Of a stretch of DNA of 64,000 nt, positions 34,791-43,681 are shown piece after piece. The stretch covers positions 398,310 to 462,309 of the forward strand of contig NZ_JAAFZB010000093.1 of assembly GCF_010692725.1 (NCBI RefSeq), read 5' to 3'. This DNA is from Flavihumibacter soli (lineage in GTDB: Bacteria; Bacteroidota; Bacteroidia; Sphingobacteriales; Sphingobacteriaceae). Position numbers and translations under genes: made by a program. How positions within the stretch are numbered: the first letter of the stretch is position 1; the number at the start of each line of letters is the position of its first letter. The notes below the pieces were generated by a model that searched no databases, was not told the origin of the DNA, and saw nothing but the letters and a program-made list of their open reading frames with translations.

Positions 34791-35969
34791 CTAACGCAAA
34801 TTTTCAATTACAAGTGCACTGGCGCCGCCACCGCCGTTGCAAATTCCCGCGACGCCAATCTTTCCCCCATTTTGCTTTAAAACATTAAGAAGGGTGACGA
34901 CTATACGCGCGCCTGAAGCCCCCAGTGGATGACCTAATGACACCGCGCCACCGTTAACATTCACTTTCGAGGCATCGAGCTTCAGTTCTTTATTGTTGGC
35001 CAATGAAACCACAGAAAAGGCTTCGTTAATTTCATAGTAATCAACCTGGTCAGCACTTATTCCCGCATGTTTCAAAGCCCTGGGGATCGCTTTTGCAGGC
35101 GCGGTGGTAAACCATTCCGGTGCCTGCTGTGCGTCGCCGTAGCCTAAAATTCTGGCTATCGGCTTCAGCCCTAATTCATCAGCTTTCTCTTTACTCATCA
35201 AAACGAGGGCAGCCGCTCCATCATTTAACGTAGAAGCGTTGGCTGCGGTTACACTACCGTCCTTTTTAAATACAGGTTTTAGTGCAGCTATCTTATCAAA
35301 ATTAACCGTTGCCGGCTCCTCATCCGTGTCAAAAAGAATAACCTGTCCTTTCCTGTCGGTAATTTCAACAGGCGCGATCTCATCACTAAATCTCCCGGCA
35401 GCCTGGGCCGCCTGCGATCGTTTGTAAGATTCAATTGCATAAGCATCCTGCTCTTCGCGACTAATGTTGCATTCAGTGGCACATAATTCTGCAGCAGAGC
35501 CCATATGAAAGTCATTGTAAACATCCCAAAGGCCATCTTTCACCAGCCCATCTGTAATCTTGCCGTCGCCCAGGCGATAGCCGGTACGCGCTTTTTCCAG
35601 GTAGTAGGGAGCATTACTCATGCTTTCCATCCCACCAGCTACCACGATGTCGTTCACTCCTAAGGCAATACTTTGAGCCCCAAAAATAATGGCTTTGGTA
35701 CCTGACGCACAAACCTTATTGAGAGTTGTCGCTGGTACATCTGGTAAGCCTGCAAATTTTGCCGCCTGAGTAGCTGGAGCCTGACCCAGATTGGCTGACA
35801 AAACATTCCCCATAAATACCTCCTGGATGTCTTCAGATTTGATACCTGCTTTTTCAACAGCGGCTTTAATAGCTATTGCACCCAGCTTTGTAGCTGATAC
35901 TGAAGATAATCCACCTCCGAAACTTCCAATTGGTGTCCGCACAGCTGATATAATATATACTTCTTTCAT
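34791..35969 (-). CDS. Acetyl-CoA C-acyltransferase (thiolase)
   Basis: A 392-residue thiolase from the ATG at 35969 (MKEVYIISAVRTPIG); an in-frame GTG 15 codons upstream gives a non-conserved extension. The acyl-accepting cysteine is C87 in NKVCASGTKA, the histidine motif is GGAVSLGHPLGASG and the second cysteine is in GICNGGGGASA. NEAFS is also present. It condenses or cleaves acetyl-CoA and acyl-CoA, so it may act in fatty acid oxidation or acetoacetyl-CoA formation. No other beta-oxidation gene is present in the window. Confidence 0.95.
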   Translation of the reverse strand: MKEVYIISAVRTPIGSFGGGLSSVSATKLGAIAIKAAVEKAGIKSEDIQEVFMGNVLSANLGQAPATQAAKFAGLPDVPATTLNKVCASGTKAIIFGAQSIALGVNDIVVAGGMESMSNAPYYLEKARTGYRLGDGKITDGLVKDGLWDVYNDFHMGSAAELCATECNISREEQDAYAIESYKRSQAAQAAGRFSDEIAPVEITDRKGQVILFDTDEEPATVNFDKIAALKPVFKKDGSVTAANASTLNDGAAALVLMSKEKADELGLKPIARILGYGDAQQAPEWFTTAPAKAIPRALKHAGISADQVDYYEINEAFSVVSLANNKELKLDASKVNVNGGAVSLGHPLGASGARIVVTLLNVLKQNGGKIGVAGICNGGGGASALVIENLR

Positions 35970-36084
35970 TATTAAATATGTGATTTGAGGGTTGCAAGTT
36001 AATAATTTGGTCACACAATTAACTCACAGGGTTTAATTTGGGGAAAGACCTTAGTCACGGATAAAACGGACTCTATAATCAGTT

Positions 36085-37764
36085 CTACTGGAAATATTGA
36101 GCTGCGAGTACTTTATCATGCCCGTAAATATCCTCATAAAACTTAACGTTTCCATCAGGACCGGCTTCTGCAGTAAAGTAGACCAGATAAACCGGCAACT
36201 TCTGTTTAACTGGTACAAATTTCTCCTTTCTTTCAGAGATTATGCTATTTATCTTCGTCCGGTTATAACCTGGTACATTTCTTAATAAATAAACCGCAAG
36301 GTCAACCGGTCTTTCAACACGCACACAGCCATGACTGAAATCCCGGCTCGCCTGGTTGAACAGCTCATCATGTGGTGTATCATGGAGATATATATCATTG
36401 GTATTCGGGAAAATGAATTTCACATCGCCCAAATCGTTTTTTGGTCCGGGACGCCTGCGAACTATATATTTAAAATTCTTTTCATTAACCGATCCCCAGT
36501 CGATTCCTGAAGGTTCGACTAGATCTCCTTTATTCGTTACGATCTCCATATCGAGTCTTTCCAAATAGCCCGGATCGTTTATCAGGTTAGGGATGAGTTC
36601 CTTCTGCAGGATGCTCATTGGTACATTCCAATAGGGTGAAAGAACGACATATTCCAATTTATCGCTAAAGATCGGAGTGGAGTTCATCGTTTTCCCGACG
36701 ATGACTTTCATGATCACTTTTTCCTTTCCTTTCTCATAGACCCTGAGTTTAAATTCCGGGATGTTCACAAGAAGATAGTCAGGTTCAAAGCTTTTAGGTA
36801 TCCATCGCCAGCGCTCCATATTTAAAATTATGGAATTTATTCGCTGCTCTACTGGAATATTCAGAAGCCGTAATGTCTCTCCACGAACCTGGCCGTCGGG
36901 TGTTAAGCCCTGGCTGCTCTGGAACGATTTTACAGCGGCCACTAACTGAGCATCATAAATATTATTGCTCGCTGTGTCTGATTCTCCGGCTTGGTTTAAA
37001 ATACGTTTTCGCAGCTTGCTCACGGTTGGGGAGCTTGCCCCAGGCTTTATTACTGTTCCCTTAGGGAGTATTGGCCAACCCCCTTCGTTTTTAATTTTAC
37101 GGTAAATCGCCAGTGATTTTTTAAGATTAGCATACTGCGGATGCAAAGGCTCAAACTCGGCATAATCATATTTACTTTTTCGATACTGAAGGACGGTAGC
37201 CAGCGCCTTATGAAGTTTTATTTTATTCCTTTTAACATCCCATTCTACATCTTTATTCTCTTTTGGGACGACTCGGCCGCGGTAATAATCGGAAGCCCAA
37301 ACAAAATATGTGGCCGACAATGCAACATCGATTTCCTTTTGAACCTCCCGATACTTGACTGTGTCTTTTTGCAACTTTTCAAGAGATTCAAACAGTACGT
37401 TAAAGTCTTTTATCTGGTAGTCTTTCGGATTCAAACCGTCATCTTCAGATTTTGCAATCACAGATAACATTTGCTGAGCCTGGGGAACAAGGGTATTATC
37501 TTTAAACCACCCTAACTGGTACCTGCGTTCACGATAAAATTTTTTGGCCCAATCTATTTGTTTCCTGAATTTCGGTTCAGCTTTCATCGACGTAATAACA
37601 TAGGTGCTGTCGATAGTAGGCTGTGATTTCATGGACTTTACATTATTCCCATTGGAGCAAGCCGTTAGCAATAAGAGGATTAATCCCGGTAAAATACTTT
37701 GAAAGTGCTCGAAAGGTTTAGCACAACGCAGGCGTCTGCCTTCCGGCAGTATTTTTTTTATCAT
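36085..37764 (-). CDS. L,D-transpeptidase (YcbB/LdtD type) lipoprotein
   Basis: A 559-residue protein from the ATG at 37764. The N-terminal hydrophobic stretch ends in LLLLTACSNG, a probable lipobox about 37 residues in. A scaffold domain follows, then a peptidoglycan-binding domain (GASSPTVSKLRKRIL, YDAQLVAAVKSFQSSQGLTP) and a YkuD catalytic domain with HDTPHDELF and FSHGCVRVERP, the cysteine being near residue 480. It makes 3-3 crosslinks in peptidoglycan. It lies 88 bases downstream of the glycan synthase gene on the same strand, so cotranscription is possible. Confidence 0.93.
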   Translation of the reverse strand: MIKKILPEGRRLRCAKPFEHFQSILPGLILLLLTACSNGNNVKSMKSQPTIDSTYVITSMKAEPKFRKQIDWAKKFYRERRYQLGWFKDNTLVPQAQQMLSVIAKSEDDGLNPKDYQIKDFNVLFESLEKLQKDTVKYREVQKEIDVALSATYFVWASDYYRGRVVPKENKDVEWDVKRNKIKLHKALATVLQYRKSKYDYAEFEPLHPQYANLKKSLAIYRKIKNEGGWPILPKGTVIKPGASSPTVSKLRKRILNQAGESDTASNNIYDAQLVAAVKSFQSSQGLTPDGQVRGETLRLLNIPVEQRINSIILNMERWRWIPKSFEPDYLLVNIPEFKLRVYEKGKEKVIMKVIVGKTMNSTPIFSDKLEYVVLSPYWNVPMSILQKELIPNLINDPGYLERLDMEIVTNKGDLVEPSGIDWGSVNEKNFKYIVRRRPGPKNDLGDVKFIFPNTNDIYLHDTPHDELFNQASRDFSHGCVRVERPVDLAVYLLRNVPGYNRTKINSIISERKEKFVPVKQKLPVYLVYFTAEAGPDGNVKFYEDIYGHDKVLAAQYFQ

Positions 37765-37852
37765 GTTCAAAATTGGTTAGATCGGATAAGTTATACGACC
37801 TACCATATTTACAACAAATGTGCCGTCTTTAAAGCGATCCGATCACCGATAG

Positions 37853-40800
37853 TTATTGAATCAATGGGATATTTAGTTTGGAAATTGCGGTACTTGCATC
37901 ATTTGCCTGGGATGCATTCAGATACAATCGATAATATTTATAGTTGTCCGGGATCGTTATTGATACACTCGGGCCTGATTTAATAAAGTCCATAGAAATA
38001 GCTTGTCCATATCTATCGGTTTTGACGAGGTACCATTTGTAGGTTAACTCACCCTTAAGAGATTTAGCTATTTTCCATTGCCGATTCACTTCTACCAGGG
38101 CATGATACGTATATCTGTTATGGGGATATAGCGTACTCGCTGGCTTTAATATTTTTACTTTAGGGAGTCTGGAAGCCTGCGAATTACTTTTTAAATTCTG
38201 GGCCATTTTATATAGGGTGACTTTACTTCTTCCCCAGTTGTCTTTCAGCCCGTCGAAGGTTACCAGTGTACTTCTTTCCTGATCCTGCCAATCAGAAATG
38301 AAAAATCCTTCACTGTATTTGTGGCGTTTCAAATAATTATTTGCGTGTACTTTACTCAGAAAGTACGGGACATTTAATTTGGTGAAATCAGCGTCTTTGG
38401 GTGAATTGTCAGTTATAACAAGGCCATAAGAATCTATGCCAGGAACGTGATTCTGTAAAAGCATAATACTTTCAGTAAACGACTTATCTACCTCTAAGTC
38501 TACCGAGATTGGTCTTGATGGATCTGCTAGTTTGATTTTAGAAATCACTTTCTTCAGCCATGCCAAATACCCATACTGGTTATAGACTAGTTGCGGCTTG
38601 TAGAAATTATGGGTAAATTTCTGTAAAGGGGTATTCCCTATGTTCCACGCGCTTATGGCTTTGACGCCCTTATGCTTTTCAACAGTTGTCAAAATATCTT
38701 TTTCCAGCTGGTTCATCTGCTCATGCCCGTTTTCAAAGTCAAGCTCATCCGGGATATAGAATCCGTAGATGATCTTCAGCTGGTTCCTTTGTGCTGTCTG
38801 AAGGATATTCCTGTCAAATACACCCGGACCGTATCTTTTTATGGTGTTAAAGCCTAAGCGTTTGATTTCTTTTAGGTCAGCACTAATTTCCTTTTGTCTC
38901 AGAGTATGGTAGTTAGTCAGCCAGTTTAAGCCTTTAGAATAGTTAACACCCTTTATTTCGCTGATCATTGTTCTGGAATCAGCCGCCTGATTTGTCTCAG
39001 AAGCCAATGAACTGCTGACATCTATAGGTAAGGTCTTTACAACGCTATTTTCTGCTACCCGAATATCAGAGGCCAGGACGACTGCTGGGTTATTCAGGTG
39101 CCAGTCAAGCACTGTTGACCCGGAATTTTGAGAAATGATTTTATCATACCGGCTATTAAATACGACCAAAGCCTTTATTTCAGGAAACTTTTGCTTAATA
39201 GCTATCAATCCGTCCCTAAGCCACTCATCTTGTTTGCCCTCCGAATGTAAAGTCCCGGTTTCAGCAAGCATCACCGGTATGCCTGAGGTCAGAAATCGTT
39301 GTTTATGAAACGGGGTGTATAATTGTTCCAGGCTGTACCATTTTTTATCAGGTCCCTCTTTACCATAGTTCAAATTCGTAATTCCTATCCAATCGACGTA
39401 TTGCTTACCCGGAAAATAATCGACCACCGCCGAGGGCTTCCAGGGGTTCCAAATCCAGATCGCGTTTGAAGCTCCTTCTTTAGCAAAAAAGGTATGCACG
39501 TATATCCAGGCTCGTTTAAATTCTTCGGCAGAATTGAGACCACGGGACGACCATGGATAATGTGGATTGTCGGGCTCATGAGCAAAACGTATAAACACCG
39601 GCCTGTTCAACTTTCGAACCTGTTGTGAAAAATGTCTTAAATAGAAGTCGTAATCTCCATCGGATATTCTTTTAAATATCTTCTTGTCCTCAGTACCCGA
39701 AGGCTTTATTGAGTCAGCTGAAAAAAGGTTCTGCCATGGTTCCCATGTGATCATAGGATATGATCCGTTATTGTAAATGGAATCAATCAATGGCTTTGGC
39801 AAGTTACCATGTTGTTTATCACCCCATGCAATATATAAGGATATTATATCGAATTTGGTATTAAAGCTGTTTACAAGCTTCATTGAAGTCAATCCGTCAC
39901 TTGACGCTGGAGCATAGATGCCAGTTAAAAAAATATCTTTCTTCTCTAACCGTGTAACAGGCGCTGACAAATTGGATCGCCTTTGGTAATTCACGTAAAA
40001 GGTGGAGGCAATGGTTAAAATGCAAAGAACAAGTGAAATATTTCGGACGCCGGCATAAATCCTTATTCGCATCTTCCACAAAACCTGACGTACTTCAAAT
40101 GCGCGTTTCGCCGTTACATTGACAAGGTTGTAACTTTTCTTAAATCTTCTGAAGGTGATTTGCCGGCTTGCAGTTATGTTGTAAAGTAAAATGAGGCAAT
40201 TCAGGCCGGCTAAACCTGCCATAACAAAAGTATAAGGATTCCAGTCATTATACAATCCAAAACCTATTGCAAACAATGAGATGAATAAAATGACCAGATT
40301 GGGAATATTTAATGGCCAGTTGTTTTCTTCGTTTGCGTCTTTGGGTGTCGGAACATAAGGTACTTTTTTGCGAATAATGGTATAAATCAGTCCCATGATA
40401 AATATCCACCAGGTACCTATTGCCAGTAAACCACCTGCAATGTGAAATCCACGTTCCTCATCTTCCATAACCCAACGTTGTACATAATTCCTGATCAGGA
40501 TAATTTGTACAATAAACGGAAGTCCGATTAATGCGAATGTGTGGAAATCCATCTTAATAGGGTTAACCTCTAAAATCAGGGATAAGACCGGAATCAGAAA
40601 GTTTATTAAGAAGATAATCCCGGAAAGATAGTAGAAAGGAATTATACCGTAATGTAACTTCTGTCGCCAGGTAAACTGATTAAAAAGTTTGATATAGGAT
40701 GTCACTAAAAGTTCAAAAACTCCTCTGGACCATTTAAGCTGCTGACTATAGTACGCTGAAATAGTTGAGGGTACCAGGCCCCTGGCAAGAACTTCCGGTA

Positions 40801-41629
40801 CATACACTGATTTCCAGCCTTTTGCATGTAGTTGCATTGCTGTATGCATATCCTCAGCAAGGCCGGGCGCGTGCCCGCCGATTGAATCGAGAGCAGTTCG
40901 CCTGAAAGTACAATTAGCGCCGATGGCCAGCACGGTCCCATATTTATTCATGGTCATCATCATTGGCCCATAGAACTGGAATGTTTGCTGAGCTGCGCCC
41001 TTTGCCACCAAACTTTCGTGAAAATTCTTGTAAGCCTGAACTACCTGGACAAAACCAACCTCAGGATCATTAAACTGGGGTAAAATGGAATCAAGAAAAT
41101 TCGGGAAAGGAACATGATCCGGATCGAGGATCACACAGATTTCGCCGGTAGAATGCCGCAATGCGTTGTTAATATTGCCGGCTTTGGCATTAATTTTATG
41201 TGTCCGGGTAACGTGATGGATCCCAAGTTTTCGACAGAGATCTTTCAGATACGGATCATCCGCTTCGTCACATAAATATGTATTGTGAGGGTATTTAATA
41301 GCTTGAATCGCAGTCAGTGTCTCAAGCATCATTTCATAAGGCTCGCCTGGACAATAAGTAGTAAAAATATCAACGGTATAGTGGCGCGTTAACCCTGGTT
41401 TTGGCGGAACCGTTATATAAAAATAATGATACCACTCATGCAGGAATTTAAGACATGTAAAGGACAGGGCAATCATTAAAAGCGAGTAAAGTATCGCATT
41501 TTCTACAACGGATGCACTGAAGAGGTGGTAGAGCAGAAATCCCATAGCGGCAAGACCCGCTATGATCAAAAATCTCAATATGAATTGTTCCCGGGAAGTA
41601 GGCTGTTTGATAGGTTCAGGAATTCTCAT
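37853..41629 (-). CDS. Membrane GT2 glycan synthase fused to GH26-like and inactive glycosidase-like domains
   Basis: A 1258-residue multidomain protein. Two N-terminal membrane segments (21-39, 45-62) are followed by a GT2 domain with D121, the DPD at 169-171, the ED at 259-260 and QQLKW at 296-300, the cellulose-synthase pattern with K for R in QxxRW. Membrane helices occur between 325 and 485 and one at 531-547. Residues about 566-840 are GH26-like: E685 in RFAHEPDN is the probable acid/base and E790 in VMLAETGT the nucleophile. Residues 889-1150 resemble a second TIM-barrel glycosidase but lack both catalytic glutamates. A beta-sandwich-like end (1157-1258) follows. It probably makes and trims a beta-linked polysaccharide. 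Its start overlaps the stop of the GH gene by one base. Confidence 0.85.
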   Translation of the reverse strand: MRIPEPIKQPTSREQFILRFLIIAGLAAMGFLLYHLFSASVVENAILYSLLMIALSFTCLKFLHEWYHYFYITVPPKPGLTRHYTVDIFTTYCPGEPYEMMLETLTAIQAIKYPHNTYLCDEADDPYLKDLCRKLGIHHVTRTHKINAKAGNINNALRHSTGEICVILDPDHVPFPNFLDSILPQFNDPEVGFVQVVQAYKNFHESLVAKGAAQQTFQFYGPMMMTMNKYGTVLAIGANCTFRRTALDSIGGHAPGLAEDMHTAMQLHAKGWKSVYVPEVLARGLVPSTISAYYSQQLKWSRGVFELLVTSYIKLFNQFTWRQKLHYGIIPFYYLSGIIFLINFLIPVLSLILEVNPIKMDFHTFALIGLPFIVQIILIRNYVQRWVMEDEERGFHIAGGLLAIGTWWIFIMGLIYTIIRKKVPYVPTPKDANEENNWPLNIPNLVILFISLFAIGFGLYNDWNPYTFVMAGLAGLNCLILLYNITASRQITFRRFKKSYNLVNVTAKRAFEVRQVLWKMRIRIYAGVRNISLVLCILTIASTFYVNYQRRSNLSAPVTRLEKKDIFLTGIYAPASSDGLTSMKLVNSFNTKFDIISLYIAWGDKQHGNLPKPLIDSIYNNGSYPMITWEPWQNLFSADSIKPSGTEDKKIFKRISDGDYDFYLRHFSQQVRKLNRPVFIRFAHEPDNPHYPWSSRGLNSAEEFKRAWIYVHTFFAKEGASNAIWIWNPWKPSAVVDYFPGKQYVDWIGITNLNYGKEGPDKKWYSLEQLYTPFHKQRFLTSGIPVMLAETGTLHSEGKQDEWLRDGLIAIKQKFPEIKALVVFNSRYDKIISQNSGSTVLDWHLNNPAVVLASDIRVAENSVVKTLPIDVSSSLASETNQAADSRTMISEIKGVNYSKGLNWLTNYHTLRQKEISADLKEIKRLGFNTIKRYGPGVFDRNILQTAQRNQLKIIYGFYIPDELDFENGHEQMNQLEKDILTTVEKHKGVKAISAWNIGNTPLQKFTHNFYKPQLVYNQYGYLAWLKKVISKIKLADPSRPISVDLEVDKSFTESIMLLQNHVPGIDSYGLVITDNSPKDADFTKLNVPYFLSKVHANNYLKRHKYSEGFFISDWQDQERSTLVTFDGLKDNWGRSKVTLYKMAQNLKSNSQASRLPKVKILKPASTLYPHNRYTYHALVEVNRQWKIAKSLKGELTYKWYLVKTDRYGQAISMDFIKSGPSVSITIPDNYKYYRLYLNASQANDASTAISKLNIPLIQ

Positions 41630-42945
41630 TAGTTGCTGACAACGTAAAAAGGTGTGTTACAAGTAGAAAACCCGCCTGATCTATTATAAACAGTCGCAAA
41701 TAGGCGGTACGGGCCATCTTTTGCTGGTGCTTTAAATTTAGCCTGCTGATATCCTGAAGAAAGTAATGCGTCTTTAACAGATCTTAATTTTTTATCATTC
41801 CATTTTTTGTCAATAACGAACCAGTCCTCAGGAAAGATCTCCCAAACTGTGAAAGCGGTTGAATCAGGGCTTGTAATATTCAGTGTCGCGTTAGCAATTT
41901 CTCCGGGTTTTAAGATAATATTCTCCATAGCCCCCTTACTGTTAATCAGCATATAATCAAGGTCAGGAGTTTGCGGCTGCGTGTTCTTTCCTGTCCAGTT
42001 TTGCTCCATTACACCCACAGCCTCTGATTGGTGGCCTTTGTCATCAAACATGCTAAACCAGGTATGGGTAGTTTCCTGTTTAGAACCCCAATAAAACACA
42101 AAGGACCCCAGAAACCTCTGATTATCTAATGGCATAAACCGGTACATGCTGAGATAACGTGCAGCTTTTTTTTGACTTGTTTCTTCGATTCTCGCTCCCC
42201 AGGCAGTCTTCGCAGAATACCAGGGACCATCAATTCCCCACTCAGAAATGATAAATGGTCCTTTCCAAAACCACGAGACTTTTTCAAGTTCCGTATTCAT
42301 TCCTTCTAATGAAATGAAAAGGTTAGTGGACAGGATATCGATGTCTGTAAATAAACTTAACGATAATAGATTTTTGGGATAAAAATTCGTCATCGTTGTT
42401 GTTACCGGATGATCAGGGTCATCCCGATGAATCATATCAACTATTTTATTAAACTCACTATAGAAGTTAAAAAGCTTGGGATTGGGAGAGAAGTCGAGTT
42501 CATTACCTACACACCAGATCAGCAAAGCGGGATGATTTTTGTATCGATTAACCAGCCTTTTTATTTCATGAAATTGTTTCTTCGCTACAGCAGGATTATT
42601 ATACACGTAATCAGAATACCTGCTTTCAGGGAGAGGCAATCCCACCATGACAGCTAAGTTATTTTTAGCCGCTTCATCCAGAACAGATTGGAGATTAAGT
42701 GTATCGTAGGTTCTTATAGTATTGCCACCGGTGGCATTGAGTTTTGCCAGATTAGTATGTCCCGCAGCACCTTTTATTTCAAATGACTTTCCATTTCTAT
42801 AAAGTTCAAAACGGCCATTGATCTCCTTAACGAAAACCTTTGCATTTAAGTTTTTCGACTGGCTTTTGTTACAGGCGGCAAAAATAAAAAAACTAATTCC
42901 AGCTAATAAGTAGACTGAAAGTTGCGGCAAAAATTTGAGAGGCAT
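41629..42945 (-). CDS. Lipoprotein glycoside hydrolase, GH2-type TIM barrel
   Basis: A 438-residue lipoprotein from the ATG at 42945, with lipobox FIFAAC. The barrel begins FEIKGAAGHTNLAKLNATGG and NTIRTYDT. The acid/base glutamate is in LIWCVGNELDFSP and the nucleophile in FIISEWGIDGPW, the layout of GH2/GH5-like enzymes. A beta-sandwich domain forms the last 110 residues. Its stop shares one base with the ATG of the GT2-GH26 fusion, so production is coupled. It is probably a surface or periplasmic enzyme acting on the glycan the synthase makes. Linkage specificity cannot be read. Confidence 0.85.
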   Translation of the reverse strand: MPLKFLPQLSVYLLAGISFFIFAACNKSQSKNLNAKVFVKEINGRFELYRNGKSFEIKGAAGHTNLAKLNATGGNTIRTYDTLNLQSVLDEAAKNNLAVMVGLPLPESRYSDYVYNNPAVAKKQFHEIKRLVNRYKNHPALLIWCVGNELDFSPNPKLFNFYSEFNKIVDMIHRDDPDHPVTTTMTNFYPKNLLSLSLFTDIDILSTNLFISLEGMNTELEKVSWFWKGPFIISEWGIDGPWYSAKTAWGARIEETSQKKAARYLSMYRFMPLDNQRFLGSFVFYWGSKQETTHTWFSMFDDKGHQSEAVGVMEQNWTGKNTQPQTPDLDYMLINSKGAMENIILKPGEIANATLNITSPDSTAFTVWEIFPEDWFVIDKKWNDKKLRSVKDALLSSGYQQAKFKAPAKDGPYRLFATVYNRSGGFSTCNTPFYVVSN

Positions 42946-43681
42946 CAAAGGTATTTGTTATTCGGCTAAAAGGTATTTGTAATTTGACTAATATATAATA
43001 AGTGATAATTATAATGTTTACTTCCGGAAAATATTGTTTTATCAGATCTTATACGGTCATTCCAAAAGAATAGTTAACTGTTTTTAATTTATAATAATAG
43101 TTAATTTTTTGCCTTTCCAGAATTAATTATTTGCTGTTAAAATTTTTGTTTTCTATAAAAATCTGATCGCCAGCCAACCGATATTGAGCGTTATATATAA
43201 GGACTCGTTAAGGTCAGGTAGCACTTAGTCCACTAATTTGGTGGAATAACTACTACATGGTCTAAGCAAATCTTCTTGATCCTTTATAACTAATATTGCT
43301 TCGGGGATATGATGGGCAGACAGGAGGCTTTAAATTTCAATAGTATAAACAAAAAACTGCCGGTATATCGCTTTCCGGCCTGGCTCTTATCATTTCGCGA
43401 AATGGCATCTTCAACGAATGGCACGCTGGAGTGCCTTACAAGATGATGAGCGCTTTGCTGATAGGACTGAATTGAAAGCACTTCTCGGGGAGTTTACCGG
43501 CATAATAATCCTTGCAGAAGAGGGCGTATTGGTAGAACACTATCACAAAGCACTTCAGATCATGGGAATTTACTAAGGCAATATCAGGCTTATCGATATG
43601 AATGCTGCTGAAATAACTGCCAGAGGCCAGTTTTAGGTTTTACAGCAACACCAAAACATTAGTCCCAGGGGATAGCAGCTT
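42946..43681. other. 736-base interval with direct repeats and a possible gene remnant
   Basis: AAAGGTATTTGT occurs twice just upstream of the GH lipoprotein gene (42947-42958 and 42969-42980), one helical period-like 22 bases apart. The rest to 43280 is AT-rich with no gene seen. On the plus strand 43418-43576 is a 52-codon frame with FTGIIILAEEGVLVEHYHKA, which looks like the opening of a PAS domain, and the same frame stays open after its stop for 19 codons. No intact gene is supported; it may be a decayed sensor gene. Confidence 0.4.

Noticed and set aside
34791..36014. Extended thiolase start at GTG 36014
   Set aside because: The 15 extra residues are not thiolase-like; the ATG at 35969 gives the conserved MKEVYIISAVRTPIG start. 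The same reasoning moved the starts of queG, the SMUG2-like gene, the transpeptidase, the GH lipoprotein and the four-helix-bundle gene to internal ATGs.
42946..42953. TACCTTTG (minus strand) as -7 box of the GH lipoprotein gene
   Set aside because: It touches the start codon directly, so it cannot place a transcript start before the ATG. It is part of the AAAGGTATTTGT repeat.
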